A stretch of DNA of 64,000 bases from Jeongeupia wiesaeckerbachi (GTDB lineage Bacteria; Pseudomonadota; Gammaproteobacteria; Burkholderiales; Chitinibacteraceae). The notes beneath the pieces are model-generated. The model did no database searches. It had not been told where the DNA came from and was given only the letters and a program-made list of their open reading frames with translations. The translations under genes and the position numbers were made by a program. This document shows positions 47,668 to 57,748 of the stretch, piece by piece (the stretch's first letter is position 1; every line of letters starts with the position of its first letter). The stretch is from the NCBI RefSeq assembly GCF_050916355.1, contig NZ_CP136946.1, positions 868,001 through 932,000 of the forward strand. The letters are read 5' to 3'.

Positions 47668-48828
47668 GTGCAGAAAATCCTTATTGGTCTGTTGCGCCGG
47701 CTGGCGCTCGCCGGTGTCGTCGCGGCAGCCGCCACGGCCACGCCGGCATACGCCCAGCCAGGCTCGGGCACGATCCTGAGCATCGATCAGATGGCCGGCC
47801 CCGGCGCGAACGGCAAGCTGTTTACCGTCGACAAGCAGACGGGAGCGCGCAATGTGTTTTCCGACCTCGGCCTGAGCAGCCAAGGCGTCCAGGGTCGGGA
47901 TCCGAACGCGATCAGCTGGCTGCCGCAAACGCTGCTCGCGCCAAGCGCAATCATCCTGACCGACGGCAACGGCGGCACGAACCAGCGCGGCGCCCTGCTC
48001 AAGGTGAATCCGAATACCGGGGTCAGGACATTGCTCAGCGATTTCGGCAACGCGGCATCCGGGCCGCTCGGGCTGTTCCCAAGCGGCGTTCAGGTCGTCG
48101 GCGGCCTGCTGGATCTGTGGGCCACCATCTATGTCGTCGACCCGTTCGCCGGCACGGATGCGCTCGGCGCGCTGTTCAAGGTGCGCAGCGACAACGGCCA
48201 GCGGATCTTGCTGTCCGACTTCGGCAATCCGAGCCAGGGGCCGCTGGGGGTCTACCCCGACAGCATCGCGCTGCGCCCGACGCTGCTCGACGACCTGCTC
48301 GGCCACGAGCTCGTCATCGCCGACGCCTCGGCTGGCACCGAGACCCGCGGCGCGGTCTTCACCGTCAGCGCCGTCACCGGCACGCGCACCTTGCTGAGCG
48401 ATTTCGGCAACGCCAGTCAGGGCGCCGTCGATGCGAACCCGCTGAGCGGCCCGGTCGGCGTCGTCGTGGCCCCGGCCTGGTCTGCGCAGGCGGGCGCGAT
48501 CTATGTCCTCGTCGCCCAGGCGGGCCCGAAACGCATCGGCCAGCTCGTCAAGGTCGACCCGGTCAGCGGCCAGCGCACGCTGATTTCCGACTTCGGCAAC
48601 GTCGTCTACGGCCCCAAGGGCGCCGGTCTGCAGCCCGGTTCGCTGAGCTGGAGCGGTCCGAGCAGCGACCGGGTACTGGTTCAGGACGGCAACGCCGGCA
48701 CCAACAGCCTGGGCGCCCTGTTCTCGGTCGACCCGGTCTCCGGCCTGCGTACCCTGCTCAGCGATTTCGGCGATACGACCTCGGGCGCCCTGGGCAATCT
48801 GCCGGCCGGCCTGACCATCGTTCCGTGA
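47668..48828 (+). CDS. Secreted six-repeat, propeller-like protein next to the ubiquitin gene
   Basis: 386 residues with a signal peptide (residues 1-29, ending AYA). The mature part has six copies of a roughly 60-residue unit built around a G(A/R)LFKV.-type strand and a TG.RTLLSDFGN hairpin, the last five closely alike and the first degenerate. The regular spacing suggests a beta-propeller-like fold, which is inference. I start at the GTG at 47668, because GGAGG lies five bases upstream; an ATG twelve bases earlier would bury that site. It shares a 38-base gap with the ubiquitin gene downstream and is probably its operon partner. I do not know the family. Confidence 0.8.
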   Translation: MQKILIGLLRRLALAGVVAAAATATPAYAQPGSGTILSIDQMAGPGANGKLFTVDKQTGARNVFSDLGLSSQGVQGRDPNAISWLPQTLLAPSAIILTDGNGGTNQRGALLKVNPNTGVRTLLSDFGNAASGPLGLFPSGVQVVGGLLDLWATIYVVDPFAGTDALGALFKVRSDNGQRILLSDFGNPSQGPLGVYPDSIALRPTLLDDLLGHELVIADASAGTETRGAVFTVSAVTGTRTLLSDFGNASQGAVDANPLSGPVGVVVAPAWSAQAGAIYVLVAQAGPKRIGQLVKVDPVSGQRTLISDFGNVVYGPKGAGLQPGSLSWSGPSSDRVLVQDGNAGTNSLGALFSVDPVSGLRTLLSDFGDTTSGALGNLPAGLTIVP

Positions 48829-48853
48829 CCCGGCTCCGGCCCCCGAATGCGAC

Positions 48854-48859
48854 AAGGAG
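48854..48859 (+). promoter_or_regulatory. Ribosome binding site of the ubiquitin gene
   Basis: AAGGAG seven bases before the ATG at 48867; it supports this gene as translated in the bacterium. Confidence 0.8.
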
Positions 48860-48866
48860 TAAGCAC

Positions 48867-49184
48867 ATGAACACGTTTCTGCAAAAAGGCCGTTTCCGCT
48901 TGAGTGCACTGCTGGCCGTGGTCCTGATGGCCCTCGGCGCACAGGCCCATGCGTTTCCAATCAACATCAAAACACTCGATGGCAAGACCATCCCGATCGA
49001 CGCCAACGGCTCGGATACCATCGAAAACGTCAAGGCCAAGATCCAGGACGCGGAAGGGATTCCGCCCGACCAGCAGCGGCTGATCTTCGCGGGCAAGCAG
49101 CTTGAGGATGGCCGCACCCTGTCGGACTACAACATCGCCAAGGAGGCCACGCTGCACCTGGTCCTGCGTCTACGCGGCGGCTAG
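48867..49184 (+). CDS. Exported eukaryote-type ubiquitin
   Basis: 105 residues: a Sec signal peptide (1-29, LSALLAVVLMALGAQAHA) and then exactly 76 residues of ubiquitin. Compared from memory with eukaryotic ubiquitin, 62 of 76 positions are identical. The protein keeps SDTIENVKAKIQD, EGIPPDQQRLIFAGKQLEDG, the Ile44 patch (L8, I44, H68, V70) and the C-terminal LRLRGG, after which it stops with no propeptide. Lys6, 11, 27, 29, 48 and 63 remain; Lys33 is Ala and Met1 is replaced, so linear chains cannot form. The mature C-terminus needs no deubiquitinase. Codon use is host-like. No E1, E2 or E3 is nearby. Bacteroides fragilis also exports a ubiquitin-like protein; transfer from a eukaryote is the likely origin. 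Confidence 0.97.
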   Translation: MNTFLQKGRFRLSALLAVVLMALGAQAHAFPINIKTLDGKTIPIDANGSDTIENVKAKIQDAEGIPPDQQRLIFAGKQLEDGRTLSDYNIAKEATLHLVLRLRGG

Positions 49185-49196
49185 TCTGCCTGACCA

Positions 49197-49217
49197 CCGG
49201 CGCCCGTCGGGCGCCGG
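49197..49217 (+). terminator. Hairpin after the ubiquitin gene
   Basis: CCGGCGCCC-GTC-GGGCGCCGG, a perfect 9-bp stem 12 bases after the stop, followed by GCGTTT. Terminator role likely but the T run is short. Confidence 0.5.
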
Positions 49218-49240
49218 GCGTTTACGCGCACCGAATGCGG

Positions 49241-49990
49241 CTAGCGCTGCTGCAGCTTGGCGACCAGCGCCCGCAGCGTCGCCTGCGTCTCGTCGGACCA
49301 CCAGCGCGCCTGCACGTCGGCCAGCGGCAGCGGGGCGGCATAGGCGGTGTGCAGATCGGCGCGGGCGATGGCCCGTGTCGCCAGCATCGCCTGCCGCGGC
49401 AGGGCCAGCCGCTGCCGCAACCAATCGATCGCACGCGGCACCACCGCATCGGGTTCGGCCAGCTCGTCGACCATGCCGATTTCGAACGCCCGCGCCGCCG
49501 GAATCATCGCGCCGGCAACCACCAGTTGCTCGGCGTGGCGCGGGCCGGTCAGCCGGCGCAGCGCCAGCTGCAGGCATTCGGGCACGACGAGGCCGACCTG
49601 CACCTCGTTGAGGCCGATACGGAAATCACCGGCCGCCATGATCCGGTAGTCACAATGGATCGCCATCACCGCGCCGCCGGCGGGGCTGTGACCGGTGATC
49701 GCCGCGACCACCGGGATCGGCGAATTGGCAATCGCCGCGAAAATGCCGAAGAAGTCGGCCCAGACCGGCAGCAGCGCATCACGGTCGAGCGCCAACAGCG
49801 CCGGCACGTCGAGCCCGGCGCTGAATAGCCCAGGCGCGCCCGACAGCAGCAGCCCGGCGACGCCGTCGGCCGGCGCAGTCTCGACCGCAAGGCGGATCGC
49901 CCGGATCAGCGCCGGATCGAGCGCGTTGACCGGCGCGCGTGCCAGCCTCAGCTCACGGATATGCTCGGGGTGGTCGATCTGCTGCAGCAT
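49241..49990 (-). CDS. Enoyl-CoA hydratase/isomerase family protein
   Basis: 249 residues, crotonase fold. The oxyanion-hole segments are FSAGLDVPALL and GHSPAGGAVMAI; GLNEVQVGLVVPE follows, where one Glu of the hydratase pair may sit. It could be an enoyl-CoA isomerase rather than a hydratase. It is convergent with the ubiquitin gene across a 57-base gap. Neighbours do not show a beta-oxidation operon. Confidence 0.87.
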   Translation of the reverse strand: MLQQIDHPEHIRELRLARAPVNALDPALIRAIRLAVETAPADGVAGLLLSGAPGLFSAGLDVPALLALDRDALLPVWADFFGIFAAIANSPIPVVAAITGHSPAGGAVMAIHCDYRIMAAGDFRIGLNEVQVGLVVPECLQLALRRLTGPRHAEQLVVAGAMIPAARAFEIGMVDELAEPDAVVPRAIDWLRQRLALPRQAMLATRAIARADLHTAYAAPLPLADVQARWWSDETQATLRALVAKLQQR

Positions 49991-50085
49991 GGCGGGCTCG
50001 GCGCGGCGGAGGAAAACCCCATTATTGCGGCGCGCCGGTTGCCGGACGCCAAGGGCCTTCCCGCACCTGCATGTTTGGCGGACGC

Positions 50086-50114
50086 AAAAAAAGGGGAAGC
50101 ACCGCTTCCCCTTT
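50086..50114 (-). terminator. Rho-independent terminator of the permease gene
   Basis: AAAGGGGAAGC-ACC-GCTTCCCCTTT with an A7 run on the plus strand, i.e. a T7 run on the minus strand, 21 bases after the permease stop. Confidence 0.85.
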
Positions 50115-50134
50115 GATCATCGGCCGCGAACGGC

Positions 50135-51586
50135 TCAGCGTGCGCGTGCCGCGACGCGACGCTGCTTGATCACGTAACCGCCCCACATCAGCAGCAGCCA
50201 CACCGGCATCAGGTAGACCGAGACGTTCATGCCCGGCGTCATCGCCAGAATCACGATGATCATCGCCATGAAGGCCAGGCAGATCCAGTTGCTGAGCGGG
50301 AACCAGAACGACTTGAACACCAGTTTCTCGCCCTGGGCGTTCATCGCCTTGCGGAATTTCAGGTGCGTCAGGCTGATCAAGCCCCAGTTCAGCACCAGCG
50401 CGGCGACGACCAGCGCCATCAAGACGCCGAGCGCTTCGCTCGGGATCACGTAGTTGATGATCACACAGGCGAAGGTCGCCAGCGCCGACAGCCCGATCGC
50501 AGCGACCGGCACGCCGCGGCGGTCGACCTTCATCAGCGCCTTCGGCGCATTGCCCTGCTCGGCCAGACCGTAGAGCATGCGGCTGTTGGCGTAGACGCCG
50601 CTGTTGTAGACCGACAGCGCGGCGGTCAGCACGACGATGTTCAGCGCCGTGGCAACCCAACCCGAGCCGATCTGCTCGAAGATCATCACGAAGGGGCTGC
50701 CGCCCTGGGCGACCTGATTCCACGGGAACAGCGACAGCAGGATGGTCAGCGCGCCGATATAGAAAATCAGGATACGGTAGATGACCTGATTCACCGCCTT
50801 GGGAATGCTCTTTTGCGGATCGTCGGCCTCGGCCGCGGTGATGCCGATCAGCTCCAGCCCGCCGAACGAGAACATGATCACCGCCAGCATCATGAACAGG
50901 CCTTCGAAGCCGTGCGGGAAGAAGCCGCCGTCGTTCCACAGATTGCTGATCGACGCCTGCGGGCCGCCCTGGCCCGATGCGAGCAGATAGCCACCGAAGC
51001 CGATCATGCCGATGATGGCCGCGACCTTGATGATCGCGAACCAGAACTCGGTCTCGCCGTAGTACTTCACATTGGCGAGGTTGATCGCGTTGACCACGAC
51101 GAAGAACACCATCGCCGATACCCAGGTCGGCACGCCCGGCCACCAGTACTGGACATAGACGCCGACCGCGGTCAGCTCGGCCATGCTCACCAGCACGTAC
51201 AGCACCCAGTAGTTCCAGCCCGAGAAGAAGCCCGGGAAGTCGCCCCAGTACTTGTAGGCGAAGTGGCTGAACGAGCCGGCGACCGGCTCCTGCGCGACCA
51301 TTTCGCCGAGCTGGCGCATGATCATGAAGGCGATGATGCCGCCGATGCCATAGCCGAGAATCATCGACGGACCGGCGGCCTTGAGCACGCTGGCCGAGCC
51401 GAGGAAGAGCCCGGTGCCGATGGCGCCGCCGAGCGCAATCAGCTGGATGTGACGATTCTTCAGCCCGCGCTTCAGACCGTCGTGTTGGGTTGCGTCATCC
51501 AAGATAGGTGTCCCAGGAACATGAAAAGTGTACGGAACCGGCAAGTGTACGTTGCCCGGGCCGCCAGCTTCACTGAGGAAAATCAC
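50135..51586 (-). CDS. aroP: Aromatic amino acid permease (AroP/PheP type)
   Basis: 483 residues with 12 hydrophobic helices of the APC superfamily. GLKNRHIQLIALGGAIGTGL, GSFSHFAYKYWG and SVYNSGVYANSRML match AroP/PheP, proton-driven importers of Phe, Tyr and Trp. Specificity within the group is not decided. The start is uncertain: ATG at 51586 gives 40 extra residues before the family core, while a TTG at 51502 would begin near it. A strong terminator follows. Confidence 0.9.
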   Translation of the reverse strand: MIFLSEAGGPGNVHLPVPYTFHVPGTPILDDATQHDGLKRGLKNRHIQLIALGGAIGTGLFLGSASVLKAAGPSMILGYGIGGIIAFMIMRQLGEMVAQEPVAGSFSHFAYKYWGDFPGFFSGWNYWVLYVLVSMAELTAVGVYVQYWWPGVPTWVSAMVFFVVVNAINLANVKYYGETEFWFAIIKVAAIIGMIGFGGYLLASGQGGPQASISNLWNDGGFFPHGFEGLFMMLAVIMFSFGGLELIGITAAEADDPQKSIPKAVNQVIYRILIFYIGALTILLSLFPWNQVAQGGSPFVMIFEQIGSGWVATALNIVVLTAALSVYNSGVYANSRMLYGLAEQGNAPKALMKVDRRGVPVAAIGLSALATFACVIINYVIPSEALGVLMALVVAALVLNWGLISLTHLKFRKAMNAQGEKLVFKSFWFPLSNWICLAFMAMIIVILAMTPGMNVSVYLMPVWLLLMWGGYVIKQRRVAARAR

Positions 51587-51774
51587 TATTTGCCCGGTTA
51601 TCGCGACGATCGGCTATGCCCGTCTTGCCCGATTGCTGAACATTACGCCATCAACCCGGTCGAACCCCGGATCAACTGCAAGCTGTGCTCTGGCTTGCCG
51701 TAATCTTTTTGCTGTATGTTCTACGGTCGCCTCGCGCGCCACCGCCATCCCCGGCGCGTGCGGGGCTTGCCACG

Positions 51775-51803
51775 GGGACGGCCGGCCACAAGCCGGCCGT
51801 CCC
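51775..51803. repeat. Strong GC-rich hairpin beside the second inverted-repeat element
   Basis: GGGACGGCCGGC-CACAA-GCCGGCCGTCCC, a perfect 12-bp stem, directly left of the element at 51811. It may belong to the same mobile remnant. Confidence 0.5.
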
Positions 51804-51810
51804 GCCGCTT

Positions 51811-51980
51811 GGAACCTGGTTGCGATCTTTGAACGTTGACGCTGGGCCGCCGTGATCGGGACATTGCCGGCGGGTGGCCGCGCAGCACACCGCTTGGGTA
51901 CCCGTACCGCGATGCATGCTGCGCCTTGCCCCATCGGCACGGCCCCGCACGCCGAAGCGAAAAGATCGTAAACAGGTTCT
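51811..51980. repeat. 170-bp inverted-repeat element related to the one at 24317
   Basis: The left arm GGAACCTGGTTGCGATCTTT and the right arm's complement AGAACCTGTTTACGATCTTT agree at 17 of 20 positions. The GAACCTG core matches that of the element at 24317-24465. No coding frame is convincing in the gap 51587-51998 apart from the upstream permease's leader. A transposase-less insertion remnant is likely. Confidence 0.5.
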
Positions 51981-51987
51981 CAAATCG

Positions 51988-51993
51988 AAGGAG
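51988..51993 (+). promoter_or_regulatory. Shine-Dalgarno that supports a TTG start of the ABC exporter
   Basis: AAGGAG five bases before the TTG at 51999; no ATG lies near the family N-terminus. Confidence 0.65.
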
Positions 51994-51998
51994 CCATC

Positions 51999-53852
<1,854 letters not shown>

Positions 53853-53862
53853 CCTCCCTCCG

Positions 53863-53905
53863 CCGACAAAAAACGGCGCGTACCTCACACGCCGTTTTTT
53901 GTCGG
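53863..53905. terminator. Bidirectional terminator between convergent genes
   Basis: CCGACAAAAAACGGCG and CGCCGTTTTTTGTCGG pair perfectly over 16 bp around an 11-base loop, with A/T runs that serve both strands. Confidence 0.92.
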
Positions 53906-53912
53906 AAGCTGC

Positions 53913-54452
53913 TTACTGCGCCGCCTGCTTTTCCGGCTCCGCATCCTTCGGTGCCGCTTCTTCCTTGATCTGGTACGACGGATCCCGCACCCAGCGGCCG
54001 AGGTCCTTGCCGATCGCGGCAGCGCTGCGCTCGAGAATCGAGCACGTGCCCTTGAAGGCGCCGAACACGCCACCGATCGACCAGCGATTGATCTTGGTCT
54101 GGCGCACGACCTTGCCGCCCTCGAGCAGCTCGGCGTTGACGGTAATCGCCTTCGGCCCGCTGAAGGCGCCACCGCCGACGCCAAGCACGTGGGTAATCTG
54201 CAAACGCAGTACCGTGGCATCGCCCGCTTCGGCCGCCGAAGTGACGGTGCCGGTCCCCTCGCGGTTCAGCTTCTTCATCACCTCGCCGACCCGGGTGGCC
54301 AGTTGCTCTTCGGGCTTACACTCTTCCTTGACCTTGGCCACGATGCCGGCGTCGGCCTGGTAGGTCACCGGCACTTCGAGCAGCACCGGCTTGTCGGCGG
54401 CGGAGGCGTTGATCCCAGCGGCCAGCAGGCCCATTCCCAGCAGTTTTTTCAT
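53913..54452 (-). CDS. Exported protein of unknown function
   Basis: 179 residues with a signal peptide (ending ASA at about residue 18) and two Cys (C45 region and C137 region) that may pair. A central RLQITHVLGVGGGAFSGPKAI and LLEGGKVVRQTKI resemble beta strands in small periplasmic proteins. Acidic, Lys/Glu-rich tail. The start at 54452 is the ATG before the signal peptide; an upstream in-frame ATG lacks one. Family not recognised. Confidence 0.75.
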   Translation of the reverse strand: MKKLLGMGLLAAGINASAADKPVLLEVPVTYQADAGIVAKVKEECKPEEQLATRVGEVMKKLNREGTGTVTSAAEAGDATVLRLQITHVLGVGGGAFSGPKAITVNAELLEGGKVVRQTKINRWSIGGVFGAFKGTCSILERSAAAIGKDLGRWVRDPSYQIKEEAAPKDAEPEKQAAQ

Positions 54453-54672
54453 GTCTTGATCCGGATTGGCGCGCGGCGTGCTGCGACGACAGTCACTTGC
54501 GCAGAAAGTAAGCACAGATTGTAGCCGAGGGCGCCGGTGCCATGACTGACCGCAGACAGGGCTGTCAGCCGGCCGAGACACTTGCGTAGCCGACGCCGGC
54601 CGGCGGATGGACGGCTGTCATCCCGGCGCCCCGGCCGACGACTCAGGCAAAATACCGCCACAGGACATCGCC

Positions 54673-55431
54673 ATGCACCGCTTCTGCTACCTCGGTCTCG
54701 CTGCCGCCTGCGGCACCTCCCCCGCAGTCGCCGCGACGTGCAATGCCGACAGCGGCATGCAGCGCGCGGCGCTGGTCGAGCTGTACACCTCGGAAGGCTG
54801 TTCGAGCTGCCCGCCGGCCGACGCCCGGCTGAACACGCTCGGCGGCGATCCGCGCGTCATCCCGCTGGCGCTGCATGTCGGCTACTGGGACGGACTGGGC
54901 TGGCATGACCGCTTCGCCCGAGACGGCCATGCCGGGCGCCAGCGCGCGCTGGTTTCGGCCACCGGTGGCGCAACCGTGTACACACCACACTTTTTCATCA
55001 ACGGCAAACCGCTGCTCGAATGGCGCGAACGGCTGGATGCGCTCATCGCCCAGCCGCTGCGCCAGACCGCATCGCTGCGCCTGCAGCTGCTGGCCACCGT
55101 GGCCGGACCGGGGCGCGTGCGCTTCAGCGTGACGGTTTCACCGCCGCCAGCGGACAGCGGCGCGCTGCAGCTGCTGGTCGGCCTGAGCGAGGACGGGCTG
55201 ACATCGAAGATTGCCGCCGGCGAGAATCGCGGCGCACTGTTGAAGCACGATCACGTGGTCCGCGTGCTGAGCGCCCCGTTGGCGATCCCGGCCGGCGGCG
55301 GCACGCTGACGCAGACGCTCACCCTGCCTGATGACGCCGGCACACGCTTGCGCGCGGTGGCCTTCGTCCAGCGCGCCGGGACACTCGACGTGGTCCAGGC
55401 GGTGCAAAGCCCGTCCTGCACGCTGCGTTAG
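54673..55431 (+). CDS. DUF1223 thioredoxin-like exported protein
   Basis: 252 residues with a signal peptide and the DUF1223 hallmark VELYTSEGCSSCPPAD, whose CSSC resembles a thioredoxin active site, followed by HVGYWDGLGWHDRF and YTPHFFINGK. DUF1223 proteins are secreted and widespread; their chemistry is not established. It is convergent with the DUF1289/CWC gene across a short overlap region at 55431-55451. Confidence 0.9.
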   Translation: MHRFCYLGLAAACGTSPAVAATCNADSGMQRAALVELYTSEGCSSCPPADARLNTLGGDPRVIPLALHVGYWDGLGWHDRFARDGHAGRQRALVSATGGATVYTPHFFINGKPLLEWRERLDALIAQPLRQTASLRLQLLATVAGPGRVRFSVTVSPPPADSGALQLLVGLSEDGLTSKIAAGENRGALLKHDHVVRVLSAPLAIPAGGGTLTQTLTLPDDAGTRLRAVAFVQRAGTLDVVQAVQSPSCTLR

Positions 55432-55450
55432 CCGGAGGCTCCGCTGCGGT

Positions 55451-55843
55451 TCAACCGGGTGCGAGCGGGCGCCCCAGCCGGACCGCGCGCTCGGCGATAG
55501 CGGCGTGCAGGCAATCCGGACACAGGCAGTCGGCCACCGGCGGCCACGGCATCGCCGGAGGCTGGTCGGCACACCAGCAACCGCCATTGGCGCCACCGGT
55601 GCCGCAGCCGAAACCGCTGCCGCAGCGCGAACAGGTTTTGGCGCGCGCGGCCGGTGCCTGCAGGCCGCGCAGCCTGGCCCACACCGCGGCCTTGCCGGCG
55701 TCGTCGAGCGAAGTCCACGCGGTGATCTCGGCGATGGTGCGGCGACAGCCTGTGCAGCTCTGCCCGGTAGCGTCGAGCGCGCAGCGGCCGACGCACGGTG
55801 AAGGCAGGCCGGGCGGCGAAGGTAAATCGGTCATGGACGGCAT
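55451..55843 (-). CDS. DUF1289 domain fused to a cysteine-rich CWC domain
   Basis: 130 residues. N-terminal DUF1289 (PCVGRCALD...CTGCRRTIAEITAW, four Cys) and C-terminal CWC cluster (CSRCGSGFGCG, CWC, CLCPDC). Each part is known as a stand-alone small protein; together they carry 15 Cys, so zinc or Fe-S binding is likely. Role unknown. The start may be the ATG at 55843 or one three codons later. 51 bases separate it from the FrnE-type gene on the same strand. Confidence 0.82.
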   Translation of the reverse strand: MPSMTDLPSPPGLPSPCVGRCALDATGQSCTGCRRTIAEITAWTSLDDAGKAAVWARLRGLQAPAARAKTCSRCGSGFGCGTGGANGGCWCADQPPAMPWPPVADCLCPDCLHAAIAERAVRLGRPLAPG

Positions 55844-55894
55844 CGGATCGGGGGTGGATCGACAATGGCCCGATTGTACCGCCGCGAACCTGCG

Positions 55895-56551
55895 TCAGCC
55901 GGCGTCGCCGCGGGCGATCTGCTGCAAGGCGTTGGCGAAGACCTCGACAGGCTGTCCGCCGGAGATCAGGTACTGCTCGTTGATGATCACCGCCGGCACC
56001 GCGGTGATGCCTTGCTGCTGATAGAAGGCCTCCTCGTTGCGCACGATATCGGCGTAGCGATCGCCGGCGACGATCTCGCGCGCCACCTCGCCATCCAGCC
56101 CGACCGCTTCGGCCAGCCGGACCAAGGTGTCCTGGTCGGCCAGGTTCTCGCCATCGGTGAAATAGGCGACGAACAGCGCCTGTTTCAGCGCCAGCTGCAG
56201 CGCGGCGCCCTGTTCGCGGGCCCACGCCAGCAGCCGGTGCGCATCGAAGGTGTTGTAGGCGCGCCGGCCGGCCATATTGAAGGTCACGCCCAGCTCTGCG
56301 CCGCGATCACGGATCGCCGCCTGGTTTTGCGCCAGCTGCGCCGCATCCATGCCGTACTTCTGCATCAGGTGCTCGGCCACGTCGTGGCCTCCCGGCCCGA
56401 GCTGCGGATTCAGCTCGTACGGGTGAAACTGCAGATCCAGCGTCACCTCGTCCCTGACCGACTCGGCCGCGCGCAGCAAGGATTGCAGCCCGATCGCGCA
56501 CCACGGGCAGGAGATATCGGAAACGAAATCGATCTTCAGCGTGGTGCTCAT
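55895..56551 (-). CDS. FrnE-like DsbA family oxidoreductase
   Basis: 218 residues, thioredoxin fold without signal peptide. The active site is CPWC in FVSDISCPWCAIG, and the cis-Pro loop AVPAVIINEQYLISGGQP matches FrnE, a cytosolic DsbA relative linked to redox stress and polyketide tailoring. AGGAG precedes the ATG at 56551. It likely shares a transcript with the DUF1289/CWC gene. Confidence 0.92.
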   Translation of the reverse strand: MSTTLKIDFVSDISCPWCAIGLQSLLRAAESVRDEVTLDLQFHPYELNPQLGPGGHDVAEHLMQKYGMDAAQLAQNQAAIRDRGAELGVTFNMAGRRAYNTFDAHRLLAWAREQGAALQLALKQALFVAYFTDGENLADQDTLVRLAEAVGLDGEVAREIVAGDRYADIVRNEEAFYQQQGITAVPAVIINEQYLISGGQPVEVFANALQQIARGDAG

Positions 56552-56656
56552 GGCCAGACTCCTGGCGGACCGGGGCGGCCGCCTGATCGCTCCAAGATGC
56601 GGCCGGCCGGCGCGGAATCAAGCGATGCACGGCCGGCGGCGCTACACTGCTCGCCG

Positions 56657-57568
56657 ATGAAACGCACCACCGCCCCCCTGCCGCAGCGCGACGGCATCGC
56701 GCCCAGCTTCCTCGAATTGCCCGCCGGCGACTGGCCCGACCTGCTGGGTTTCCTGATCGCCCGCTTCCCGCACGTGCCCCAAGCGCAGTGGGTCGACCGG
56801 CTGCAGCGCGGCGCGCTGGTCGACGCCGCCGGCACGCCATTCACGCTCGCCAGCGCCTACACGCCGTACACGCGCATCTGGTACTACCGCGAAGTGCCGG
56901 TGGAAACGCCGGTGCCCTTCGACGCGCCGGTACTGTATCAAGACGAACATCTCGTCGTCGCCGACAAACCGCACTTCCTCGCCTGCATCCCGGCCGGCCG
57001 CCACTTGAAGGAAACCCTGCTGACGCGCCTGCGCGCCGGCCTGAACCTGCCCGATCTCGCCCCGGTGCACCGGCTCGACCGCGAAACCGCCGGCGTGATG
57101 CTGTTCTGCGCATCGCCGGCGCATCGCGGCGCCTATCAGAAGCTGTTTGCCGAGCGGCGGATTTGTAAGGTTTACGAAGCCATCGCGCCGCGCCGCGCCG
57201 ATCTGCTGCTGCCACGATTGCACCGCAGCCGGCTGGCCGAGCGACCGGAGAACTTCACCATGCACGAAGTCGACGGCGAACCGAACAGCGAAACGCGGAT
57301 CGCCCTGCTCGACCACCACGACGGCTGGGCCCGCTATCGGCTCGAACCGGCCACCGGCAAGAAACACCAGCTGCGCGCGCACCTGAACGCGCTCGGCATC
57401 CCGATCCGCCACGACCCGTGGTACCCGCTGGCGCAGCCCGACAAGGGCGACGATTTCAGCCGGCCGCTGCAACTGCTGGCACGCTCGATCGCGTTCACCG
57501 ACCCGGTCAGCGGCGAGCAAAGGCGCTTCGAAAGCCGCCGGAACCTTGCGTTCGCCCCCTGCAACTAG
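56657..57568 (+). CDS. RluA-type 23S/tRNA pseudouridine synthase
   Basis: 303 residues, RluA family, catalytic Asp in PVHRLDRETAG. The layout (pseudouridine domain only, no S4 domain) is closest to short RluA/TruC-like synthases; no subfamily is firm, so no gene symbol is given. The ATG at 56657 begins the family N-terminus, and upstream open codons do not. Divergent from FrnE. It modifies rRNA or tRNA uridines. Confidence 0.92.
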   Translation: MKRTTAPLPQRDGIAPSFLELPAGDWPDLLGFLIARFPHVPQAQWVDRLQRGALVDAAGTPFTLASAYTPYTRIWYYREVPVETPVPFDAPVLYQDEHLVVADKPHFLACIPAGRHLKETLLTRLRAGLNLPDLAPVHRLDRETAGVMLFCASPAHRGAYQKLFAERRICKVYEAIAPRRADLLLPRLHRSRLAERPENFTMHEVDGEPNSETRIALLDHHDGWARYRLEPATGKKHQLRAHLNALGIPIRHDPWYPLAQPDKGDDFSRPLQLLARSIAFTDPVSGEQRRFESRRNLAFAPCN

Positions 57569-57748
57569 CCGCCCGTCGGCGCGAACGGAACTTACCGACA
57601 ATGCAATGAAATGCACTTTGTCGGCTGAAACTCCCTGATCTACCTTGATTCAGGGATGCGCAGATCGATGCGCCGATACCTTGTGCGCCCCAGCCGCTCA
57701 GACTTACACGGCTTCAAATCACAGCATGGCGCAGTGGAGAGGTGCACG

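Noticed and set aside
48867..49184. Ubiquitin as part of a bacterial ubiquitin-like defence (Bil/CBASS-type) operon
   Set aside because: No E1, E2, JAB or deubiquitinase adjoins, and the protein is exported and far closer to eukaryotic ubiquitin than those systems' modifiers.
48867..49184. Ubiquitin as eukaryotic contamination
   Set aside because: It is flush with bacterial genes in continuous sequence, lacks introns, and has a Sec signal and Shine-Dalgarno.
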